Part shown: piece by piece, positions 1 through 11,946 of the stretch
Numbering within the stretch: position 1 is the stretch's first letter
Layout of the letters: every line of letters starts with the position of its first letter
Source: Pomacea canaliculata
Lineage: Eukaryota > Mollusca > Gastropoda > Architaenioglossa > Ampullariidae
Direction of reading: 5' to 3'
Assembly: GCF_003073045.1 (NCBI RefSeq)
Contig: NC_037597.1
Location: 637,501 to 701,500 of the forward strand
DNA length: 64,000 bases
Notes under the pieces: model-generated
The model's database searches: none
Told to the model about the DNA's origin: nothing
What the model saw: only the letters and a program-made list of their open reading frames with translations
Position numbers and translations under genes: made by a program

Positions 1-966
1 ATGTCTCTGTCGGCCGTTCCTTTCATCCTGGCCATGGACTGGATCATTGAGAGACTTCCACCGACAAGCGAGAGGAGAGGGCTCAGATGACCATGACTAT
101 AACAGCAACAACAGCACTGGAAGACTTTGGACTTTTGCTGAGCATTGCCTGCTGTCACAGCGCGCCACGCCAAGACATGCAGAAAAAACAAAGGCCTTCT
201 CAGAAACAGCTGGAAACCTTGCTTGAAGGTCAGCACAAAGCAAATGGATCTGGACAGTAAGAGAGTCGAACGCCAGATGTCCAAGACAGCGGCATCAAAC
301 TTAAATGGAGAAGAGACCTGAGATTGGAAGTTGACAGTTCACTTATCTTGGCGTCCAGAAATGTCAAACACTCTGAGGGATGCGAGAGGTGGAGATCGAG
401 CCCGACTGGGCGAAAGCCAGTCAGGCCTTGTTTTGCCTCACTCAGGAGCACATGGAAGGCAAAAAAAATCAGCCAGAAGATCAAGCTGAGAATCTTCAAG
501 TCAAATGTGATCAGCACCCTCCTTTACGGATCAGAATCTTGGAAGAGATGACCAAAACCATCAGTAACAAGCTTGACGTCTTCCAAAACAGATGCCTCAG
601 GCGCAATACTTAACATCTTTTGGCCAAACACCATCACAACGAAGAACTCCACCGAAGAACTGAAACGAGTCCATCACCACGCAGGTCAACAGAAGGGCGT
701 TGGTCGATGGATTTGGGACATTGGTGCTCCGCCAGCAGACAGCAGACCTTTCCAGAGTCGCACCCTACGATGGACTCCAGACGGCCGAAGAAAACGAGGC
801 CGCCCAAAGGAAACTTGGAGAAGAACAGTGGAAAGGGAGATGAAATGGAAAGGCTGACATGGGGTCACCTAGAGCGGGTTTCAGCCGATCGACATCGGTG
901 GCTTGGAGCTCTGGGTTGAGGCCTTATGTGCAACCTGATGCACAAAGAGGAATAGATAGATAGATG
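1..966 (+). mobile_element. 3' part of a non-LTR retrotransposon (reverse transcriptase C-terminus), decayed
   Basis: The first codons read as the conserved RT stretch ending in a hydrophobic-MDWII motif, as in the usual 'LSPFLFLLVIDWIM' region. Further on, in other frames, come KLRIFKSNVISTLLYGSESW, then a basic GRPKETWRR motif and a final tryptophan-rich stretch. These are the RT thumb and C-terminal linker typical of RTE/jockey-like elements in invertebrates. The pieces lie in different forward frames with stops between them, so the copy is dead or poorly sequenced. The 5' end lies beyond the window. The 3' end is marked by a short ATAG run, as is common for non-LTR tails. Family assignment beyond non-LTR is not secure. 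Confidence 0.8.
951..966. repeat. (ATAG)n tail of the retrotransposon
   Basis: Four tetranucleotide units follow directly after the RT coding remnant and end where similarity to position 24120 begins. This fits a microsatellite 3' tail of a non-LTR insertion. Confidence 0.6.
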
Positions 967-1220
967 TAGATTGTTTACTACCAACAGGGTCACCATGTGT
1001 TGCTGGTGTTAGCTGCTTATTAACAAAATGGTGTTAAGTGATATATTTACTGTGTCATAGATGGGCATGTGCCAACTGTTGCAGAATCAGCACACTTGTA
1101 CTTGATCATTGCACGCAAACATTATGTCCCAAGCATATATACTTACGGATGCTTATTTATGAAGATGTATTTTTAAATGCATCATAAATTATTGCTGAGT
1201 TTGTGTTTTCATGTTTTCAG

Positions 1221-1394
1221 AACGAGTGCCATCAGTTAATGATTAGTGGCATCCTTGTGGTGCTGTCAGCATACTTTGTGCGGTTCTAGTTGTTGCTATG
1301 ATTGCTGGAAATATCTGCAGGCCAATTATGTGCAATCGTTAGTTGTAAAAGGCTTTTCTCAAAGTTAAGGTTAAAGAATTTTGATCCAGAGTAG
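1221..1394 (+). pseudogene. Broken copy of the terminal (membrane-anchor) exon of the M14 carboxypeptidase
   Basis: The sequence follows a TTTTCAG acceptor and matches the intact exon 24362-24529, including the transmembrane codons and the TAG at 1392-1394. It carries several single-base insertions and deletions, so no single frame runs through it. A copy of the poly(A) signal AATAAA follows at 1497-1502. No other exon of the gene is present in this copy, because the upstream similarity ends at 968. Confidence 0.85.
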
Positions 1395-1756
1395 CAGACA
1401 GGGCTGTTATTGTGTGCTATACACAAGAGAAATGTTACATTGTTGCATATTTATAGTAATCAAAAGGGTATTTTTTTTCAAATTTCATGGTTTCCTAATA
1501 AATTGTGGTAATCTTATATTTCAGGAAACAGGAGAGTTATAGGACACTAAAAGAATGAAATTAACAGATGTGTACGAGTATCTGTGCAGGGGGTGTATGT
1601 GTTCTGTGTGTGGTTTTTTGTGTTTGTGTCTTTGTGTGTGTGAAGGGAAAGTATTATAATTTGAGAGAGAGATCTATTCCACCTGAAAGTCAACGTAAGA
1701 TGGATTTTTAGGACACGACTTTCACTATGATCTTGTCCTGACCATGAGCTGTTGCA

Positions 1757-4700
1757 TAACGTGTCTGTATTTACTGTGTGTAATGAGTAAGTATTTTAGT
1801 GTGTTAATTTGTATTCTACTGGTTATGAGTAGGAGATCTAGTATTTACTAGCTGAGTAGGTGAGGTCTGTATTTATTAGCTGTGTGTATGAGTAGGTAAG
1901 TCTATAGTGTATTTACTGTTGTGTATTTAACTGTTGGTACAATGAGTTGTAGGTGAGTCTGTATTTACTTGTGTATGAGCGTGTGTGTATGAGTAATGTG
2001 TATTTTAGTGTCTGTGTATGAGTAGTCGAGTCTGTATTATTTACTGTGTGTATGAGTAGGTGAGTGTATTTACATGTATTGCAAGTAGGTGAGTCTTATT
2101 TACTGTTGTGTATGAGTAGGTCTGAGTCATACTGTGTGTGATGGTAGGATGAGTCTGTATACTGTGCTGTATGAGATAGGTGATGTGTCTGTATTTTACT
2201 GTGTGTATGAGTAGGTCTGAGTATTAAACTGTGAAAATGTATGAGTAGGTGAAGTTCCTGTAATGTGTATGTTGTAGTGAGTCTGTATTTACTGTGTGTT
2301 GAGTAGGTGAGTCTGTATTTACTGTGTGTATGAGTAGGGTGAGTCTGTATTTACGTGTGTGTATGAGTAGGTGTGTCTGTATTTACTTGTGTGAATGGAA
2401 CAGTTTACTGTGTATGAGTAGGTGTGTGATGTCTGTATTACGTGAGGTCTGTATTTCTTGTGTATGAGTAGGTCTGTATTACTGTGTGTAGTGAGTCTGT
2501 AGTGTGAGTCTATGTGACTCCCGTGTATGTAGGATGACTGTGTGTATTGAGTGTTGAGGTAACTCTGAGGCTGGTCACTGTAATTTAGTGATGAAGTAGG
2601 TGAGTCTGTATTTACTGTGTATTGAGGTAGGTGAGTATAGTGTGGTCATGGAGTAGGTGATCTGTATTTACGGGTCTGTGTTCTTGTTGTATGAGTAGAG
2701 GTGAGTCTGTAGTTTACTGTGTAGAGTCTGTATTTACTGTTGGTATGAGTAGTGTGAGTCCTGTATTTAACTGTGTGTATGAGTAGGGTGTCTGGTTGAG
2801 TGATGTATTTACGTGTGTGTATGTAGTATGTGAGTCTGTATTGTACTGTGTGTATGAGTTAGTCTGTTTATTTACTGTGTGTATGAGTACCGGAATCTAG
2901 AGTCTGTGTAAGTGAAGTGTATCTTATTTACTAAGGTGATGTAGCCTGTGTAGGCTGAGTCTGAGGTATGTATTTACTGTGTGATGTCTTTGTATTTACT
3001 GAGGGTATTATAGGTGTGTTGTAGTTTTACTGGTGCCTCTGTTGTGAGTAGGTGAGTCTGTAGTTTACTGTGTGTATGAGTAGGGGCTAATGGCTGTCAT
3101 TGATATTTACTGATCTATGAGTCTTATTAGGGTACTGTATAGAGGTGAGTAACCTGATTCACCTGTGTGATTGACAGTCTGTACTTTACGTTGTGATGCC
3201 CTTATGTGTTGTCATGAGTAGGTGTGTTGCCTATTTACTGAGTAGGTGAGTCTGTACCCGTGTGTCTGTATATACTGTATGAGTAGGTGAGTCTGCTATT
3301 TACTGTGTGTATGAAGTAGGTGAGGGTGTCGTGTTACGTGGTGTTGATGACCCTAGGTTGTCTGTATTTACTGTGATGTATGAGTAGGTGAGTCTTTGAA
3401 GTACTGTCGGTTTAGGTGGTCTGTACTTACTGTGTGTATGAGTAGGTGAGTCTGTGCCAAATACTGTGTGTATGTCGCCTGAGTGTGCTATAGAAGTAGG
3501 AGAGTCTGTATTTTATTTAGCCTTGTATAATGATATGAGTACTGTGTGTGTATGATGTTAGTAGAATCAGACTTGGGTGTCGTATTACTGAGAAAGTGCG
3601 TTTATGTGTGTGAACGTGTCTGTTGTGTGAGTCTGTGTGTCTGTAGTACTGATCGGTGTAAGCATACTAGTGCGTAGATTAACTGATTTTATGAGTAGTA
3701 ATTAAACACGTGTATTGGATTAAGGCTGAGTGCTGTATTCACTGGGTGCTTTATGATATTGTCTTGTTAAGATTATGTTGTGTGATTTGTGAAGTCTTTG
3801 ACTACTTGACACTGTCCGTGTATGAAAGTAGTGAGGGAAATCTGTATTAGTCACTAGTAAGTAGTTAGGTGAGTCATATTGCTGGTAGCTGTAGGAGACT
3901 TCTCGTGTATTACATACTGTATGAGTAGGGAGTCTGTATACTGGACTGGTGTGCTGATGGACTGTTTTTAGGTGTGAAAGTGGGTATTTACTGTGAGTCT
4001 GCCATTCTGTGTGGAGTACTACTGTTGGTGTTTGTGTGAAAGATTCACAGATCTGATGTTCGGAACCTTGAGCCGAGAGGTACGGTAAGGGATGAGTACT
4101 GATATTATTGAACTGTGTAATATGCAGATAGAGAGTAGTAAATATCAAACACCGTTGTATACAGTACTGTAGTCTGTCATTTACTTAATAGAAAGTAAGC
4201 AAAGGTGATGACCCTAGTATTTTTTAACTTTCATTGAGTAGAGTGTAAAATGAGGAGGTTGAGCCGTCCTGTATGGTATGTAGGTGATCTGTATTTATCT
4301 AACGTGAGAGTTGTATAGAGGTCAGCGATTGTGGTGTCTTATTATTACTGTGTGTATGATAGTGAGTAGTGAGAATCTGTTATTTACGCGAGTTGTGTCT
4401 ATGAGTATGGACCTAATGTATTTCTGTATTTCAACACTGTGTGTATGAGTATAGGGAGTGTGACGTATGTTTTTTAAGTGGTTAAGGATGAGACTTAGAG
4501 GAATGACTCTGTATTCCTATCACGTGTTGTGAATGAGTCGTAAGGGCAGTGTTCTCAGATATTTCCGACACTGTGTGTTATGAGTAGTGTGGAGGTAAGC
4601 AGGTCCTGATCTGTATTTATGTTGTGTAGAGAGAGAGGATGAGGGGATCGTAATTAACTTCGTGTGATCATATGAGCGCAGGATCCTAGATAGTAACCCA

Positions 4701-5985
4701 GGCGGGTGTAGTATGAGTAGGCAGGTCTTTTTATTCTCAAAAATTGTCAGATTAGGAAGAATAGAGTCTATAGTGTTTATACGGATCGGTAAAAATAGTG
4801 TAGGGAATTGTGATGATGGCTCGTATTCCACTACCTTCAGGTGTATACAGAAATTAGAAGGTGAGTTGTATTTTACTGGTTGTAACGTAGGACATCAACA
4901 TAAGGGTGAGTATCTGCAATTAATATTTCGAGCGAGTCTGTAATGCGGTATGACATAGGTGTAAAGTCGTATAATCTACTAGAGAGTGTGTATGAGAGGT
5001 GAGTCTGTATTTAACATGTTGATAATCTAAGGTATGATAGGTGAGAATGATCAATAATAATGGCAATGAAGGAGTCATGGTTAGTAATACATAGGTGGTG
5101 GTGCTTAGGGATGTATAAAAGTGTGGTTGTAGTCTCATGTATTTTACCTTGGGTGTATGAGTATTTTGTGTCGTATACTTTGTGTTAATGCAAGTAACAG
5201 CTATGTGTAAGCACGTAGTATACACGTGAGTGTGTATAGAAGTGCCATGATAATTATTACTTATGAGAGGCTAAGTGAGCATGAGACTCATGTATATATT
5301 TACTGTGTGTATCAGTAGGTAAGTCTGTATTCATCGACAACATAGGATGATGTTGGAAAGACCAGAACTGTGTGTATGAGTAGATCAGTGTTCTATTACT
5401 TATGGCAAGTAGAAAGTAGGGTAGTAAGGTCTATGGAAGTGTTATATGTCACGCGTGTATCAATCACGTAAGGCGTATTTACTGTAACGACTGGTATTGT
5501 GTCATATTTACTGGTGTGTGCGTATGAGTAGGTGATAGTTTCTGTATTATTTACTGCTAAATGATCGAAAGGAAGATGAGGGTCTGATTACTGTTAGTGG
5601 TACCGTGCGTTCTGTATTGTACTTTGTAATTTACGTAGTGTGCCCTGTATTACTAGTGCTGTGAGAGAAGACGGGGTGTGTCTGTATTTACTAAGAGAGT
5701 CATGAAGTATAGTGAAGACTGTAATTAATTGAGAACTAGAATAAAGTAAGCATTGTGTTATTATTTACTTGCTTGTATGAGTTTGTCTGCGTGTCTATGT
5801 AGTTTCGTACTGTGTGTACTGCAAATAAGGATGGCTCGATGTATGAGTACTCTGGCTGTATAAACGTAGTAGGCTACAATATGAGCCGGATATAACAGTG
5901 TCTATGGAGCGTAGCGTGTCTGATGTATTTACTGTATTGAGTAGGTGAGTCTGTATCTTTACTGTATGTATGAGTAAGTGTGTCT
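1757..5985. repeat. 31-bp minisatellite array, long form (about 4.2 kb)
   Basis: The repeated unit starts ACTGTGTGTATGAGTAGG and continues GTGAGTCTGTATTT, about 31 bp. Units are easy to follow from 1757 to about 3500 and become progressively garbled by indels, though still recognisable, to 5985. The clean counterpart at 24887-25322 is only about 0.44 kb. The open frames seen on either strand here are by-products of the repeat. Confidence 0.85.
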
Positions 5986-7217
5986 GATGATCGACTATAG
6001 CATGTCTAACTATTAAGCTCACCAACATTACCAGGGTTGTAACGAAGACTCGTCTACCAAGTTAGTCCACACAACGGCAAACTCACTAAACCGTTCGTAA
6101 TGAAGACTGGTGTAAGACAGGGTTGCACAAATATCACCAACAATCTCCTCTGCTGGTCATAGAAACTGGATTATGAGCAAGAACAACAACACGGTATCTT
6201 CATTGAACCTTCACCAAACAGCTAGACTAAAGGACCTGGACTCTTGGAGATGATATTAGTCTCCTATCTCATCGGCAACAACATGCACAAACCAAACTGT
6301 GTAAGCTACCAGAGAAGCACGAAGACTGGCTTAGAGTCACAAACAGAAAGAGACTGAATAATGAGAATCAACAAGCAGGACTCCAATCCAACTAGCAGAG
6401 AACATCCTGGAAAACATCAAACTTTCGTGTATCTGGGGAGCATGTCACAAGGCCGGTTGGAGCAGTCCATGCATAACAAGGCCAGTTCATGCTTTCAACA
6501 GCCTACGCCCCATCTGGAACCTCCCGAGCTATTGTCCTTCCGCAGTAGGACCCGCATCTTCAACCAAATGTGAAGGCCGTCCTACTGTTGGTTCTGACAC
6601 CTGGAGAGTGACAAACAACCATCAAACAACAATGCTCCAGACCTTTACAACCGATGCCTACGCCAATAATCCTGGGAATAAGATGGCCTGACAAAGATCT
6701 CCAGTCAGCAAGCTGTGATATAAAAAAACCAACCAGAATGCCACTCAGCCAAGACATCAAAAAGCGCAAATGGGCTGAACAGGTGGATAGCTCTACACCC
6801 TGCGCATAATGGGTGGATAGGACTGCAGAACCTGCGCTGAGATGCGCGGTGGATAGCACACACACCTGCGCTAATGGGTGGATAGGACTCACCCTCGCTT
6901 AAATAGGGCTGCTGGATAGGACACACCCTTCGCTAAAATGGGGTGGATAGCAAACACACCCTGCGCTTTAGGGCTGCCTGGATAAGGACACATCCCTGCA
7001 CACACCAGCTGAACACCATGGCCAGGCGAGGCACTTGACTGGAATCTCCAGGGAAGTGGAGAGTTGAGAGACCGAAGCAGGCTTGGAAAAGAGAACAGTA
7101 GAGAGCGAGGCAAGGTCGTGGGACCCCTGGGTCCAACTTGAGGGGCTGCCCTATACCGGGTTTCCCGCTGGCGAGTTGTTGCTGCCCTATGCTCCTCGAC
7201 CGAGTAACAAGGACTAA
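5986..7217 (+). mobile_element. Indel-ridden copy of the reverse transcriptase fragment at 25323-26384
   Basis: The same order of motifs as in the cleaner copy can be followed: the GVRQGC region, the leucine-rich RT palm, the CLR...WPDK region and the GRPKQTWKR tail. They are spread over all three frames. An internal 28-bp tandem unit (GGATAGGACACACCCTGCGC) is present about seven times between 6780 and 7000, against three times in the other copy. Confidence 0.8.
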
Positions 7218-7629
7218 ACACAGTGAGGCAAACATTATGGTCCATGTCCCCGTCGTTCATTGTTGTGTCATTGTTTACTAGCGTACATCAGTCAAATTGT
7301 AACTTTCATTAACGACCTTCCGCAGAAGTCACGTCGTGTTTCTTTGTGGACCGACTGTTTGTGCTGTTAGCTGCAAATGTTTACAGGAAAACACGTTATA
7401 AAACACAGAGTGTATTTTTAGAGAGCCTGAATGCTCGATGCACGGTGTGTACATCAAATGCTCTTACCTGGGGCCGTCGCATGAAAGCGAGAGAAGTGCC
7501 TGGTGGCAGCACGGAGAATTTCAAGGACAAGCCTTTTTCACTATAGTGAGCGCCGCAGATGTGTTTATACTCCCAGTTAATCGGCGTGGAGCCAAAGGTC
7601 TGTCTTAGGAAAAACAAAGATGAAGCAAG

Positions 7630-7772
7630 ATGAAGTGTCGCGGTCGCAGGACACTTGACAACAAGACGCTTCTGGAAGATGTCCCCGTGCTCCCCCAGGA
7701 CATCACTACTCATCACTTCACAACTTGTGGCCCTCATGTGGCAGTATCAGTTGCCGTTAGATTAAATAATGT
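7630..7772 (+). pseudogene. Broken copy of exon A of the coiled-coil-protein gene
   Basis: The text matches 26779-26930 (for example DNKTL... and FPVLPQ...) with added and missing bases. It belongs to the error-rich duplicate block, not to a separate gene. Confidence 0.7.
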
Positions 7773-8894
7773 ATACAATGTAAGCGACTTCAGTCAGCAG
7801 TTGACAGGCTGACCTAGCGTTATGTAAACGTGTCTGACTCGGGATAGAGCTGGTAACGGACGATTGAAAAGGCACTGATGTTTTAAGGCTTTATATTTTC
7901 ATTAACATGTATAACAAACTAACCTCTTGATATTGCAGGCCTAAAACATCTATGGTTCCCCTTGATGACTCATGCAGATGTGGTCAACTCTTTTAGCTGT
8001 GTTAGGATATGATGATGAGATTGAGGAGGTTCGTACGTTATAAAATTCACACTACTCGTTAAATATAAAAAAGTAAAAATTTTCTACCAAAAACATTTGT
8101 ATAAAAAAATGATAAGTAAGATTGTTGGAGAGCCTCCAACAATACAATACTGACCTAAGCAGGACTGGACACTGTCTTGGACATTGACCTGGGTTATCTT
8201 GTTGTTGTCTCTTGTATAGTGTCTGTTCGCTCTTTACTTTAATCACTATTACGTATTTCAAAGATGATCACTACAATTTGTAAATTTGATCAGACGAAGC
8301 CCCCCGACTTGAATTGCTGTTTGCCAGGTTGTTTATCAACAAGAAAATTTGCTTGCGACATCAGCTCTCCTGAAGCTAAAGTGGTATAAGCGACATTCAG
8401 GTGAGGCTGCACGGCTTTACCCTGTCACCAAAGCTTGCACGAGCAAGGAAATGCCACCCCCCCCTAAAAAAACCAACACAAACTACATCATACCAAAACA
8501 CCAAAAGAACTATAAACCCAAAACTTGTTATTGTGAGATACCAACCTGTGCTACACCCAAAAGGCATGAATTTATTCGCATGAGCAGGGCTTGTGCACTG
8601 CTCGCTGGTAATATACTGCTGGAATAGATAAGGAGGTCAATTTTCAGCCGCTGTCGTATAACATTTTGTTAGGGTTGTGGTGGCGATAATCATGGCACTT
8701 CTCGTCGTAGCAGTAGTCTTCGTCTAAAGCATGGAGAGCTTGCGTGGTTCCGACTCACTCTTCCGCCGTCTCCAGCTCCTCTGAATTCCTTGACAAGGTT
8801 GGGTTGTTCATCCCTTTGTGTGTGAGCGCAATGTTACTTCTCTATCCGTGATCGCGCGGTCGCCCGGATGCCACTGCAGAGTGTGTAACATTAG

Positions 8895-9075
8895 GGTCTG
8901 CGAGTCAGGAGCCAGGCCGGACTGGCTGACACTCTATGTTATGGTAGACGAATTACGCCACTAAAACACACGGCTTACAGTCAGCACCAAGCGACCGTGT
9001 TTTGCTGCCCGCTCCGTGCTCAACCAACCAGGGACAGGCGATGGCACCAAGCACCTCGTCTCCGGTGCCAGGTAA
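8895..9075 (+). pseudogene. Broken copy of exon B of the coiled-coil-protein gene
   Basis: It aligns to 27821-27968, with a GCCACTGCAG acceptor upstream and recognisable FAARSVLNHQG codons, but is lengthened by about 30 bases of insertions. A GGTAAT follows in place of the clean GTAAGG donor. Confidence 0.65.
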
Positions 9076-11846
9076 TCACCGTGATCACATATCATGGTCG
9101 CTGAGGGGGACAGGGGGGCATAAAACAAATGGTCTCGCGACCAAACCTTCAAACTGCTCTTGTCAGGTTCACTTACGAACATAAGCTCATCACTACTTTT
9201 GATCTCCAATGGTCCTTAAACATTCTGCCAAAGTCAGGAAGACTTTTTTCTAGGGGCTGAATGATGAAAGGACCGGGGTGGCTCTCCCTGAATCAACGGC
9301 TCAGCCTTCCTCTCATAAAATTTGTGTTCGCCTCTAGCCAGTTTTTATACCGCTATAGTTACCAGGTACAGCGGAACTCTCAGTGCAGTAGGTGCTGATA
9401 GGAAAACACTAGCGTTTGGGTCTTTGTATGATGGTCTATTGTCAATAATATATTGTTCTGTTGTCCCTAAGTTGTTCACATCACATTCGAGCCTTCATTT
9501 CTCTAGGTCCGCTCATTTTCGGCAAAGAAAGACTGACAAGAGAAAAGCCAGTGGTTTGAGCCTAACATAGCGCCCACATATTAATAGTTGCAGTTTGCTG
9601 GAGGGGCAGTACACCGGTCTGGTGCTCACCAAAGCTCTCAGAGCAGTTACAGCGAGCAGATTTACATATATGGTATTCTGTCACCAAAGTTCAGGGACGC
9701 AAAGAATGATCAGAAGAAGAAATACATAAATGAATTGGAACAGCTGCCGTTGCAGCTGCAAGAAGTTAAATAATGAATATACTGTCAGGTAGGCCGTCTG
9801 ATCGCTCGACGAACACGTGTAATGGGGTGAATGATCAAGCACTCAGTCCCACGTAGATCAACCAAGCTGCTGCATCTATTTTTAAAAAAGAATATTATGG
9901 TACTGGGATGTCGATGTCCCGACCCGCCCACAGTTCTCAGGAGGTTAATTGATGATGAATGTTAAGTGACTGATGTACACATGCGCTGAATAATGTTCTA
10001 CAACCCAACAAGTGATTCTACTGCATGTCACCCTCCCCTACACCTACCCTCCAGCCTACCTGTACAGTGGGAGGGGCAGAGACAGCGCAGTAACCAGTGT
10101 ACAGGGCATCTGCCTATCCCCATCTCTGTTTGCGTTCTTCTCCAGGAACATTCTGGGATGGAGAGCACACAAATCAAGTAATGTTATTAGCGAACTGATC
10201 ATCAGTAACCTGTCATACCTACAACACAAACAGTGAAAGTGTGCTGGCGGTTTTTATAGATGTTTAATCTGTTATTTGTGCAATACTTTACATGTGATGT
10301 TCTGTCAGCTTGATTAGCTGTATGAGTCTTGTATTCACTGTAATTCTGGTGCATATACTTTATCTTCGCACTATCATGTTAATATGGTTAGATGTATTGA
10401 GTATTTACATTACAGATTAATCACTTGATTGTTCTCTCGAGAAGCCGGTGTTACGTGTCTGGGGTGTGCCAGGCTTTTACAAGAGAAACCTATGGAGAAA
10501 ATGTAGATAACATTCCAGAAAGAATTATTCAATAAACCATTTGCGAGATTAATCAGATACAAGACATAATGCTGACAGAAGATAAATGCAGCAAATACTA
10601 TTGTTAACAGTTCGAATTCCCACACTCATGGATAAGAACAGAATACTCTCTCTCTCACACAGTCTGTACAAACTCAGCTACAGACACACATGAGCAGACA
10701 TCAGACTAAGACTACGAAAGGCGAAGAGCAAAAGCACAACTCTTTATTTGACCTGCGTGTCAGCTGATTTTCGCAAGTGAATGGAAGTGGCGGTCGTCAT
10801 TAGACAAGGGAGGACCTCTCCCTTGAGCATCCTGGCACAGTACCTTAGTCCATTCACACTTTCACACACATTTCACATCCTTTGTGATAGTGTTCTCCTG
10901 AGTCTCCTACTCTAGACGTCCAGATACATAGCTATGAAGTTCCGTAGGCTATCAAGCTGATCTCAATGCAAGGTCTCTGCATAAATGCTCTCCCAGCCCC
11001 TTCGAATCGTTGTACATCGAGTCGACCTCACCAATTTTTCTGCGTCGCAATCGACCGCCGGGTGAGCTCCTAGTGTCGTATAGACGTCAATAGAAATCCT
11101 CCCGCTGTGGTGTTCTATGCGACTAAAGTTCACCAACGCATCTAGAGAACCATGAGCTGTTCCCGGGGATTTCACAATCCTTCACAGATCTGCTGTTTCG
11201 CTTGTGTTTGGAACTATTTATACAATGGTCAGCTTTTTAGTCTCAACATTGCTGTTTATACCCAACCTTTGCTCACCCACCCCACAAGAATAGGTTTCCA
11301 CGTATGTTACCGTGTTACTGGACACGACTGCAGGTGCACACTTGAGTGTGCAAAAAACATCCCACCCCAACTACAGCCAGCAGGGTGATATTACATCACT
11401 GTGGTGAGTGGTGATGTAACCTACAGGGGGTCGTCTGCCATCGTGTATGTATCGCTAGTACGTCACCTCCTGAATCATGGATCTACAGGCGACCAGAGCT
11501 CTTAATGTCTTGAGAGCGTCGTTGCACCTGTGTGCCTGTCTGACACTGTGTATTAGTTGTGTCCCTGTGGTGCACTCGGGACCTGTGTGACTCGAAGTGT
11601 GTATGTGAGAGCTCTCGCATCACTACCAGTCGCCTCTAGCTACGGTCCATGTCTTCAAATCCACCGGAGCTCCAGTAGCAAGATCGACCTCAGTAACAGT
11701 GTTGGTCGACTTGCCACTTCATTAGTAGCAACCACGGGATCTTTCCTGCTCACTTCCCAGTGCACGCCCTAGACCAAGGAGGAACTTTGAAAACGTTAAT
11801 TCCTGCTGTTGACCTCAGTTGAACCCTCACCCCCGTTGTGTTGGTG
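9076..11846. other. No gene; copy of intron sequence 27969-30383
   Basis: This stretch follows the first two thirds of the large intron of the coiled-coil-protein gene with many indels. The 47-bp tandem repeat around 9600-9690 has two units here against about three in the other copy. Confidence 0.7.
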
Positions 11847-11946
11847 NNNNNNNNNNNNNNNNNNNNNNNNNNNNNNNNNNNNNNNNNNNNNNNNNNNNNN
11901 NNNNNNNNNNNNNNNNNNNNNNNNNNNNNNNNNNNNNNNNNNNNNN
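11847..11946. other. Scaffold gap of exactly 100 N
   Basis: A run of 100 N separates the error-rich copy from the next contig. One hundred is a conventional placeholder, so the true distance, or even adjacency, is unknown. Confidence 0.99.

Larger units (their letters stand above)
968..11846 (+). other. Error-rich second copy of 24120-30383
   Basis: From the shared TTGTTTACTA onward this block follows 24120-30383 in the same order: terminal exon of the carboxypeptidase, its poly(A) signal, 31-bp minisatellite, reverse transcriptase fragment, and exons A and B of the coiled-coil-protein gene. It stops at the N gap, exactly where the text matches 30383. The copies differ by very frequent single-base insertions and deletions. 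The stretch 7217-11846 (about 4.63 kb) matches 26385-30383 (about 4.0 kb), so this copy is roughly 16 percent longer without one large insert. That pattern suggests uncorrected long-read sequence from the other haplotype. A true segmental duplication is the alternative. Confidence 0.85.

Noticed and set aside
3720..5225. Several Tyr/Thr/His-rich minus-strand ORFs
   Set aside because: They fall within the degraded 31-bp minisatellite and contain nothing but scrambled repeat units.
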